NCBI GenBank assembly: GCA_025345505.1 | Contig: JANVCC010000261.1 | Coordinates: 6,279,833-6,343,832 of the forward strand | Source: Todiramphus chloris collaris | Lineage: Eukaryota > Chordata > Aves > Coraciiformes > Alcedinidae | Reading direction: 5' to 3' | DNA length: 64,000 nucleotides | Shown: in pieces, positions 47,694-59,600 of the stretch | Numbering within the stretch: position 1 is the stretch's first letter | Layout of the letters: each line of letters begins with the position of its first letter | Translations under genes and position numbers: made by a program | The notes under the pieces: generated by a model | The model's input: only the letters and a program-made list of their open reading frames with translations | What the model was told of the DNA's origin: nothing | Database searches by the model: none

Positions 47694-50600
47694 CTACAGA
47701 CAGAAGACAAAAGGAAGCAAAAGTTCATTAATGCCAGCTCTAGACTTAATAAATTCAGGAATCAGGAATGCTTGGGCTAAAAGTTCAAAATCTGAGCCCA
47801 TGGAAACCATCAGCCAAGGGAGGGTAACACCCAATACTGCTTTTTGCCTTGTTTGAAGCCAGTCTGAACTTGGCAGTACACTTGATGAGAGGAAAGATTG
47901 GAGATTAAATAGAAAACCTTGGGCACTATCACCACCTGCTGCTGTTCCTACCAGGAATCGTGCCATTTGCTCTTCATAAAGAAACCTGCTTTTATTTTGG
48001 TTCAGTGAGTGAACTTCACCTCTAACTAGGTGTCTGTGGGAGATTGCCAACACCATGCCTGAGAGCATCCTAACATTTAAACGTGCATTTAATGAGTACA
48101 TGCTGACATGTGCCTGCTGTGACCCTTTTCACTAGCATAGCCTGCAGGATCACACTCCAGGAGCCCAACAGCAAATGAATCACAAGCTTAAATGGCTTGG
48201 TAAGTATGGGAACATGGTCCAGCAGAAATCTTTAGGCTCTGTGTAGGCCACTTTGCAACAAGGAGGGCTCATGGGTTCTGACTATAGCGCTGCCAGGGCC
48301 AGCTCAGTCTGAAAGCAGTGGAGTTGCTGCTGGTGCTAGAACGAGTATCTGTGTACACCCTTGGACTAGCTCCAGTTGCAGGAGTGAGACAGCCAAATCC
48401 TCTGGGCCTGCTGAACCAGCTTTATCTAATATGGTTGCTGGCTTGTGCTCAGAACCACTTCTCTGCCACCTCTGAAGTTCTAGAGTTCCTGTTAGTTCAG
48501 ACACTGTGTAATGTGGTATAATCCAGACTCAGACTGCCTCTGTATGCTTATCTGTGTCTGATCCTGGAAGGAGGCACATTACCCAAGATGCTTCTACAAA
48601 AATCATCACACATCTGAAACTCTTTGGTTTGGTTACTTGTCTGTTACGTTGTTTGGGTTTGGTTTGTTTTTTTTTTGGTTTTTTGGTTTTTTTTTAATTC
48701 CTCCCCTGTAATCTGAGTTATTTTAGCCTCCCCGAAATGCTAGAGAACCTGTAGGCTCTTCAGCAGGCTGTAGGACTTCAGCAGGCAGCTATGCTTAAGC
48801 GTGTCTTAGTAACAGAAAGCACAAGGACTGGAAGTAAAGCAGAATTGCTACTGTTGCATCTGTTCACCCAGAAGATCAGGAGACACACAAGGATCTTGAG
48901 CTCAAATCCTTCCCTGGCCTGAGGTGGTGACTCAAACCTGTACAGCTACTCCCCTTGCACAAGTCCACACCCTACAGCTGGCTGATCATTGAGATGTTCT
49001 CTTTGCACACGTGGACAATCTGTTCAATCCCTAGCGCGTGGAAGTGAACCTTTCGCTGTGAGGAGCTCAGCAGTGTAAGGACTAATGCTGTGCATTATGC
49101 AAAGAGAAACAGCTGCAGTGAGTAGGAATTGTTTAATGCTATTGGTTAACACTTAGGTCACCAAGAGAGTCAGAAAGAGGATTGCAACATGCACCTCATA
49201 GGCTTCTGATGAATAAATAGCCCTGTACCCAGGCTGTCAGGCAAAGAGAGAAGTCCAGCACCACACAGTCAGCTACTTTGAAAATGCAGACCCACCCAAG
49301 ACATCTATGGCTTATCTTTCAAAGACCTGCTTCATGGTAAAGTTTGTAGCTGTGAGTCATGGTGAGTCAGAGGTGCCTCCCTGCTGGCCTCTTTAGTGTG
49401 CTTAAGCCCCTGAGATTCAGATCAGTCTATCACAGGCTTATGGCTTCTTCCTAGGCAAGGGGCTCCTGGGCCATTGCTGTATGTTCTGGATCCCATTCCC
49501 AAGTATCTCCCAAGTACCTCCCTCAAGAGCAGGGTCTCTTTGTGGCAGACCTTGTCAACACCAGTGCTACCAGACACTGCATTGTCACACTCTTACGTCC
49601 CACATGTGAGCCTAAAATCATGCCCCCAGCTCTGCACGCACACAACACTGACCACTGCATCAGGACTGTTTATAAACACACACACACACACACACAGAGG
49701 TATCTAACTCCTCTGTGTTTGTAATAACATGACATTTCAAAACATTAAATATAAATACCAAGATACTGTTATTTTCAGGTCACATGCTTACACCACTGAA
49801 GTAGTCTCTTAAGAATTCTTCATTCATGGCTCCTGCTGCTCCCACCACAACTCCTCCTCCAGTCACCACCGTCTTGCCTTCTACGCCTGCCAAGCCTTCA
49901 GCCTCTCCAGCTGCCATGACTCCATGTTCAGCACCAGAAAGAAGATGTCTTTGCTCTTCCCATCCTTCCTTGGTAATAACGGTGCAATGTTCTCTTACAT
50001 GAGAAGCAGAGCCGCTTCCTCCTGCTGTCGTTTCCCCTCCACTCATTCCTGCAGCTGCTGCAGCTCCTGTTACCGTCCTGCTGGTTGCTCCCCCGGAGTT
50101 CCCCAGTGCAGTATGTGGGGTGAAGCTCAGCACTGGCTACATAAATAACACCAATTAGGATGTGACATGAAGGCTGTGCTGTGTAGCACATGTAACTCAC
50201 CAAACCAGCAGCAGGGCTGGGTGGGACCTGGGAGGGTGCTGTCCTACAACTTGTTTGAATTTGCACACATACATGTTGCTGCAAAGAGTAAAAGACCTCC
50301 TAAAATAGGGTGTAGCTTCCACAGCTATGTTCCCAAGGAGCATCATGGAAATGTTTTCACAGATCATTGTTTTCTTGAACCTCAAAGGGTTGGGAGCAAA
50401 AGCTGGGTTAAAAAAAGTCTTGCAAAACTCCAGATAGCTTAGCTGTTCCAAGACTGTGCCCAGCTTTCCTCAGACAGAAAGAAGAGGGAGTGTGCACTGC
50501 CTGCTGCCTCTGTGGTGCTGCCTGGCCCCTTCTTTTCTATCAGTTTGGCTTCCCTGTTGATTGTCTTTTAAGAAGAATTTGGTGCGAGCATTGCCCCTAA

Positions 50601-53600
50601 ACCAAAGTCTTTCACCTCACTTCTGTTTCCTTGTTACTGTGCAAAAGCCAGTGTCGTGCCCTTTTTTTTGAAAGCTGGGTTTCATAGCACAGCAGACAAA
50701 CTTCTCTCGGCATTAACTGCTCCCTCTGCAAATACGCACTTTTTTCCTCCACCCCCCCCCCCCCCCCCTTTTTTTTTTTTTAAAAATTTTCTTTTTTGTA
50801 GAAAACAAAATACACAAAGGAAAGTAAAAAAAAAAAAAAATGGAGCCTAAAACTAACCTAGTGAGGAGAAGCCAAGCTTTAAACCCCATCCTTTCACTGC
50901 CTTACCATGCTCCCAAAGGGGTGCAGAACATTCCAGGCTTGCAAATGCCTTCACTCTCTTATAGCATCATGTTTTTCCCCACACTCTGATCTGCTCAGGT
51001 ACCAGCAACATTTGTTTGACTGCTTGCCCTTTACTTTAGGATTGAAACACTATGGCTGTTTTTTCTAGAGCTGCTGGTGGAATTCACCTTCCACACATCC
51101 TTCGCTCACCCTTGCAGGGTTAACGTTAATTAAAAGTCACGTGCAGTTAAAATCTGCTCTACAGTTTTGAAACATCAGCCTGTAGTGTGGAAGAGGCGCC
51201 AAGAGCCAAACTGAACACTTGGAGCAAAGTCAGAGAGCAGTGCTACTGGGGATACGTGCCTTCTCCTCGGGAGCTGCTCCTTCGCTGTTCCACGGATGCA
51301 ACATCGCTTCACTGTAGTCCGGGATCGCCGCGAAGCCCTTTGCTCCCGAGCCGCAGGGACACAGCAGCAGCAGGAGTGGGATCACTAGAGGAACAGAAGT
51401 TTGCTGTTCACTGTGTGATTATTATTAGGGTCAAAGCGTGCTAACAGCCAGTACGGAGGGTTGGCCAGCTCCCATATTGGAATGGGTCTTTAATGAGCTG
51501 CTGTTCAGTATGAGGGCTCATAAAGACTCAAGACAGGTTCCCAGTATTCAGGGTATTTCCTAGAGACATATGCCAGGCTGGTTTCCTAGACAGCAAACTG
51601 GCAATTAACCTGTCAAGGCCTCAACCCTGCAGATGACCATGCATGTCCAAATGGCCTGAAGTTGAACCAGGGGAGGGTCAGGCTGGGTATCAGGAAGCAG
51701 TTCTTTCCAGAAAGGGTTCTCAGGCATTGGAATGGGCTGCCCAGAGAGGAGTCACCATCCCTGGAGGTGTTGAAGAGCTGGGTAGATGTTGTGCTGAGGG
51801 ACATGGTTTAGTGCTTTTTGATATGGCTGGGAGTAAGGTTGGACTTGCTGATCTTGAAGGTCTCTTCCAGCCAAAACTATTCCAAACTCAAGCCATAAAC
51901 ATCACTGTATAACCTCAGCATTTAACTCCTCCTGCTCTTTTACTAGTAGATAACGACACGGCGTCCTCTGAATTCCACCTCATCACTCCTATGTGCCTAG
52001 AGCACCGCCTGGGGAACTCAAAACATTCCAGTTTGGGGAGTTGAGTGTATTAATGTGGCAAGAATTTTGTCTTGCCCCAGCTAGACTGCTACTGGTACAA
52101 GCAATGAACCACTGCAGCACTGGTACTCATGGCCATAACCTGGCTAGCATGCTTCTCTTGTTTTTGAGCTTCTAGGTTGTCTCACCAAAGAGCAATGCCA
52201 AATGCTGCTCAGAGCAAGGCACCAGACCTGGGTCTGCAGTGAGGGAGAAGAGCAGAGATTGCGCTGTGGTTTGAGTAGGAAAAGTTTTGAGTTCACATGG
52301 GGAGGTGGGTAAACACCAGGAGGATTCCTTACTCCTTCCCCACCTGTTACTTACAGGGCCATAAACAAGTATTGAAGTTGTGCATCTTAAAATGCACAGC
52401 TTGAAATCCTTTGAGGGTGAAATGCTGATGTTGCCAAAGTTAGCTGGCGCTTTGCCGTGACTTCACACAGACCAGGAATCAACACAGAACATATCAACAT
52501 GATAAAAACTGGGAGTCAGGCTGGTTTTTCCTTGATGCCTTGCAGACCACATTGACAGTGCTTCTGAGATAACACAAAGCAATTACTTACGCAGCAGAAG
52601 TAAAAATGCCAAGATGATGAGTGCAATCGCCGCTGGTCCCAGCCCCACCGACTTAGCAGCAGAAACTTTCTCTTTGCACACACCCTCATCCGCACAAGTG
52701 CAAACAGTCAGCTGCAGGGCCTGTGCCTGAGTACAGCTGAACCCTTGGAAATCCTGGACTAGGATGGGAACTTCCATTCTGCCCGGCTTCAGGTTTTGTG
52801 ATGGTGCCAGCTGTATGCTGGTGCCTGAGGCAGGCAGGAGGTGGGGGTTAAAGAAAAAGACAAGAAATAAGCACACAAACAGTCGACTCCTATAAACCAA
52901 GTGAAATAAAACCTTCACAGCCTCCCAACAGGCCCCTTCCACTTCAGTCCAGCCAACGCAATGTAGTTAAGTTTAATTAGCTGCTGCTACAGTGATGTGC
53001 TTTTATATTTATCGAGTAATTCATGCTGGTAACAAAGCAGCCGTGCTTACTTGCAGTCTCAGATAATTGTGACAAGTTTCACACCACCAGAGACGTGGAA
53101 GACAGCCCAATTGCCTTGTGTCCTTAACCTCCACATCAGCTGGATAGCTAAAGGCTGAACTGACACAAAAGCAGCTTCAGTCTTTAGGAGATGAATCTGT
53201 TGTATGCCACAGGCAGAGACTGGGGAGCCATCACACCACCTGCTCCTGTGGCTGTGCCACGTGTAGGACACAACTAGATAAGAGATGCCCAGATCAAGTT
53301 CCCAGCTAAGGAAAGTCATCCCGTTTGGAAAAGCTGTAATCCCCACAATTACTGCCAGTCTGGCTGCAAGCAGGGTGAGAAAAGCTAAAGAAAATTCCTT
53401 CTTGTTCCCCAACCTGGCCATTAGGATGACTCTGCTGATTGCTTGCTTTGCAGTGTTCTGCTGTAGGATTATGGATGACAGAATAATGAGTTTGATAAGA
53501 AAAAAAAAGTGTTTGCTGGTGCCTTCGATCTACCTGAAGCATTTCCTTCAGGCACCTCCCAGGCTGATACACAGAAATTTAAGAAAATGCTCGTTATAAT

Positions 53601-56600
53601 AATCAAATTAAATTAAAATTATTTATGATTTCTGCTTTATTTTTGTTCCTACCATGCTGGATTATCTTAGCCAGTTTATGCTGTATTTTCTCTGTTTGAG
53701 GCCCACTGTGCAGGAAGATTTATTTATTTATAATTTAGAGCAACTGCAGCCAGTAGCACAATCCCATCTCCAAGCTCAACAAGCACCCTCCACCACTGCA
53801 CGCCTTCTGTGGGAAGACGGGAATGGCCTGATCTCACCATCACCCACGAAATCCCAGTCACCACATGGGCTCATCAAGCTAGGCAAAAAATAGTCCACCT
53901 GAGGGAAGGCAACAGGCCCCAGGAGACATGGCTGTGCTTTTATAGCCACTGGAGAGAAGGGAGCAGAACACGAGTTATGTGGCTGTGTCCGACTCCCTAT
54001 TTATGGGGTTTGGGTTTTTTTAGTCAGCCAAACTGTCAATTGGAATGGAATTCACAAATGGCAACACTAGGACTCCAAAGAACTGAAAGTAATTAAAAGT
54101 TACATTTTCTTACCGTTTCCAGATGTAATTATCCATTTTTTTGCTGTCCCTTCTGGCTCATCAATGACAGTAAAGCTGAAGGGATCACTGTTTGGGTAGC
54201 CATCCAGATCGTGAGCTGTTACAGCAACTGATTTGACATCTGAACACACAGTCTGCACAGAGTTGACGATAACTGGGCAGTTATCATTCTCATCTTTAAC
54301 TTGAATAACGACTGTGCCAGTGACTGTTTTCTTAGGAGAATCTAGGATTTTAAAATAGGAAAAACTAAATTGATTTGAAAAGTGAAAAAATTTAATATAA
54401 AAAAAAACCCCAACAGAAACAACAAAATTTCAGTGTTTTCCAGATCACAAATATTTCTGAAATACGTTGAAGGAGCAGTTACGGGAGCAGTTTTTCATTC
54501 CTAATACTAAACATATTGACAAAGTTCCTCTGAAGGCAAACTGGTTTATTATTTTGACTTAAAAATAGTCTATGTACTTCCTGTGTATGGTTACACAGTA
54601 ACCTGCAGATTATAAAATCATTTTGATCAGATATGCAAGAAGCTCAGGGAGTCTCTTACTTAGCATTCAAGAAAACTTAAGACTCTGAAGTCTGCTGATT
54701 AGCATACTGAGATACTGGCAATTTCCACCTTGAAAAGGGCTGTTGGTATCAGACTTGATCTTTGCAAGATGTAAGTTCAGCTTCATCTAATCAAAGAAGA
54801 GAAGAGACATGGGTACCTCAGGAACCCACTCCAAAGTTCATCCTGTTTCCATGAGCTGCCCATGTCTCTCCTCCAAATACAAACCCTGTGGGAAACTGCA
54901 GAAGGTGCCAGACTTTTGGACAGTTAAAGACAGGGAGGTTAAACCAACTATAGCTGTAGAAAGGCAAACTAAACCCTAAACAAGACAATTAGTGTGAAAA
55001 CAAAACCATCTTGACTTACCAGTCGTTATACCCAATATGGTGATAGTGTAGGTACCATTTACTACATGAGATGATTCGTAATCAAGTGTTTTGGCAAGTG
55101 TTATTTCACCAGTAACTGAGTCTATTGTAACCCAGTTTGCTGTATCTCTTCCTTTCACGTATCTGATTAAAACAGCACATGAAGATGTAGGTATTTATAA
55201 TGAGGGAAACAATTACCAACAGAAAAAAACAAAATGGCTTTACAGGGTGTTTAATCTGTTTAAAGCAGAGACCAAAACCAGGGCTCTGAGGTCTGATGCT
55301 CCTACCACTGGAACTGGTTTCAACTATAAACTTAAGATTATAAACCTACCCTGAATGCTGAATCCTGCTTCTCCCTTTAGAGCCAGGATTTAGGTGTGGA
55401 GGCTTGTAAAAAGTAGACTCAGGGAGTGAGACAGGAGCAGGAGAGGAAGCTGTGTTGCTGCCCACTGTCCTCATCCCTCCATCCCTGCTCCCAGCAAAAC
55501 CTGAGCAGCACAGCCACCCAGGAGTCCTACAGGCATGAGCTAGGGGTGTCCACTGCTGGGCACGTGCCTCTGCTGGTCTGCACCATTTGTAAAAGCCACA
55601 ATAGTAACTGAACAACAATTGACCTGAAAAGCTGCAATTCTGAATCTAAACACACACACTTCTCTGAATTCACACTCTTTCTGTTCGATTGCTAATTGGT
55701 TCTGTATATTTCTTCCTAAAGTTTCTGCAGGCAATGAAGTCAGATGAGTAAATCTACTCTCAAGAGTAGACAGGCATGACAAAGAGCAGGCAAGCATGGG
55801 CAACTTCAGCACAAACACTCATGACTCAGCACATAGAACAACCAGTAGGATTTTCACATCAGCTGCTTCTGCACAACAGAATATTAAAGGTGATGAAAAT
55901 GTTGGTTTAGGTGTGAATTATGCATAGTAAACGATAGCCTTTGAAATTATTTCAGTTCCACATACATGTTTTTACAGTGACATTTCATTTCTGATATAGT
56001 TTTGATGACCATAAAAAGATTCTTACCTAATGTGCTCTGCTATTTTTCCAGTGTCTTGATCAAAGGCTTGATACTGTCCAATAACTTGTTTTATCTGATA
56101 TTTCTCACTTGCTTCAATAACTTTTGTGCCACCAGGGAATACAGGGCCTTCCTTCACATTAATCACATTAATTTTGATTGGAATTGGTTGTGCTTTGTAA
56201 CTATATTTAATTGACTTGTGGAACTCTGCTTTGTTTGTTACAACAACACCCAAGTTTAGGCTTTGCATTTTTTCATAATCCAGTTCCTAGAGCAATAGGA
56301 AAAAAACAAAAGCAAACAAACAAATTACTCAGAATGACAGAATCTGATATTTAGACAACATTCATATATTTAATATTTAAACACAATTTAAAATATTAAC
56401 TGTGCCCTCTAACAGTGCAGAGAACTGTTTGGTTAACACGTTACTCGGTACATTATGCTTCAACTCTTTAACAGCACATTAGATTATTCTTCCTATTTTT
56501 AATAGATGGCACCATAGCTATGTCTGTCATTTCTATTCTTTATTTTCAGTGAATCAGTGCTTAATGTTACTTGACTCTTTCAATTTTACTTATTTTTTAA

Positions 56601-59600
56601 ATAAATTAATTTATGTAATACTGCTTACCATTTTTTTTACAATTACCAGTTTTCAGAGAAGGAAATCAGAGCAGGAAAAAAAAGGGAAAAAGAAAAAAGG
56701 TACTTGAGGCACTATGCATTTTCAGTTCTTGTGGACTAGAGGTGAGTGACATTAATGAAATCACAATTTTTGGAAAATACTTTCAAAATTTCCATTTCTG
56801 GGAATTCATCAAGTAGGCCCTAGCCCATGGCTCCTGGGGTAGGTGTTGCCTACAGTGGTTTTGATGGCCATGGGAAGTAAGGAATTTGAAATGGTGACCC
56901 GCAATGAGAGGAAAAATATGAGAAAGTTTACAGCATATGCATCAGCACTGGTGCCCAAGGAGAAGGAAAGTTTGGGGACTTCTGCCCCACAAGATATATT
57001 TGAGATCACCCAGAATGTAAATGGTAAAGCTGAGTGTAATTATTATTTTGCACAGAATTATTGTATATACCAAAGGAGGAGTGTCTACCATGTAAGTTCA
57101 TAATTTATATACTGACCGAATATAAATTGTGTGTCAACTTAAAGGGAGTAAGTTAATGTTTAAAGAAGACTCTCTAAAGACCATACTAACCTTCACAAGA
57201 GTCAAAATTCCTTCATTTGTTTGGGCATCTGTTACTATACGAAAAAAGCCGCCTTCATTTCCAGAAACAAAGGAAAAGTTCGCCAGCCAGTTATCAGAAA
57301 ACTCTTCATCTCTGTCAAATACTTTTATTCGCATAATTTCCACATTTGCTCTGTTTTCTTCAATGCTTCCTTCAAACTGCAATGAAAACCCACGCTTCCT
57401 TAAAGAGATGTCATGATTTACCTCACTTCTCCAGTGCAAGGAAGCTTTCAGTACCTCATACTAAACAGTAGGAACACGCCAAATGCTGTGATAAACGTAC
57501 TTACTCTATGACTTTCAACCACAGGTAGATTGTCATTGACATCCAGAATCTTGATTTCTAAAGAACACGTTGCAGCGTTCCCACCGACGGCACCACCACG
57601 GTCTTTTGCTTCCACCACCAAAGAATAGCTACTTTGTGTCTGTCATGGTAAGAAAAGAAGTGTTTAAACTAGGCTAAAAGTTTTTTTCCTTGACTGCATT
57701 CCATAACTCTGGAGTTTTGGTAATCCCTCTCATGGCCAATTATAACCCCTCGTCTCTCTAGCTAGCAGTAAATCAACTCCCTCCACAGCCTCTGACACTT
57801 CGAAAAGGATATGGAACTTCTGTGCTTCCTCCACAAAGAGTCAGACTGTATTTGCATGGCAAATGAGAAAAAAAAAGTTCAGTGATCAGAAAATGGGGAC
57901 AGCAGCAGCGATACATGCATGTCAGGACAGAGCTAGACGCAGAGATGTTGCCCGCATCTGCACAGAGCTAACATCCAGATCTCCATCTACTGGCCAGTAA
58001 AAATTTATGCAAGCAGAGGTGAAGCTGGTGGTAATACGTGGCTTACAATGCTGTTTCCCAGCAGCAGCCATCTGGACTCTGCACTTTTTTGTGCAGGCTA
58101 CAAAAATCTAGATGCGAATTAGCAGCTTTGCAGATGGTCATCTCTGTTGTCTTTGCCATATGCCTTCCAGCAGAAAGAAATGACCCCTCTGCTCCAGGTG
58201 ACTGGCTGCACAAGAGGGACAGATGGCTGCTGCTGCACTAGGGAGGTGTCAGGTGGAATGCAACCTTGATTCCTTCATCCCCCAATCCCTCCCCATCCCT
58301 GAAAAACATCCAAACAGAAAAGGCCTTAATCCCAAAACAGGCAAAGGAAGGTGAGGGGGTCACCCTCAACCCTCCAGCAGACAGGGTTGAAGGTGACACA
58401 ACAGGCATCAGAAGACTGCTGCTAACAGATTAAAAATATAAGGGTTTTTACCTCTCTGTCAAGGTTTATTTTTGCTACTCGAACCTCGCCAGTATCCTTA
58501 TTCATGGTGAATGCAGCACTGGGGCTTTGGGAAATGATCCTGAAAGCGATTTTGGAATTTAGGTTGTTTGGTTCATCTGCATCTGTTGCATTTATCCTTA
58601 TTACAAGTGTACCTGTAAAAAGCAAACAAAATATGTTATTTGTTCACGCTGCCATGCACCCTCAAGTATTTTTACTGTACTATCAGCTAACAGCATGTTG
58701 TCAGATGCACTGCACCATTTTCTGAGCCTCCTGTCTTTTTCATTTAATGAAGAGAGCTGAAGGAGCATTCCTAAAACCCAAAGAGTACGTGTTAAAAGTA
58801 GATCCTCTAGCAAACAAAAAGGTGGTATCCATGCATCTGTAGCTCATTGAATTCAATGCACCAGAATTAAACAGGTTAAATTCTCTCAAAAATTCTAACA
58901 GGAAACTGTAGCTATTGTACAGAGAAGAAAGAAAATTTTTTGATCAACAAGCTACATTTCCCCTCACATTACACTAATACTCTACCTGAAGGTTATTAAA
59001 ACAATTGCTCTGTACTGATGCTCTCCAACAGTTTTACTTGAAATACATGGTGGACCCAATACTGCAATCCCCTTAGAAGTCATGGCACAGGGTTTTGTCC
59101 TTGGGGAAAGCGTGTGCCTTGGTGTCCAGTGCTCAAATTGAATATTACTGACTTTCAGGCAAAGAGCAATTACAATATGGCTATTACTGATCTGAAAGAG
59201 CGGAGGGAACTCAATCCCTCAACTCAATCCCTCCATTGTTCAAGTGGATGGTCAAGAATTTGTTTCTTCACCTTATTGTGACATTGAAATGGACACAATG
59301 TCAGATATTTATTAGGTTGCTTTATTCCACCTTTTCTTATCCTCCGGGAAATAATCTGTTGCTTTTACATCTACAGACATCAACAGGAAAACTGCCACTG
59401 ACTTGTTCTTTGAAGCTCGAGTCGCAGCCATACACGCTTAACAGTGCAGCACCTCTCCAGCACACAGGTAAAGCAGGGCTTTTCACAAGCATGGCAAAGT
59501 GGAGTTCCTCCCAGATAGGCTGGGATTGTCACCAAACTAAAGGTACTGCAAAAGGCAGTGCTGTTCTGTTGACTTTAGGTGGACACTTTCCCTTAGTCAT

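Noticed and set aside
51250-51260. GT donor four bases downstream of the DSG2 exon 13 GC donor
   Set aside because: It would leave the exon in phase 1, while exon 14 reads as desmoglein only in phase 0; the sum of exons 2-15 (3315 nt) is a multiple of three only with the GC donor.
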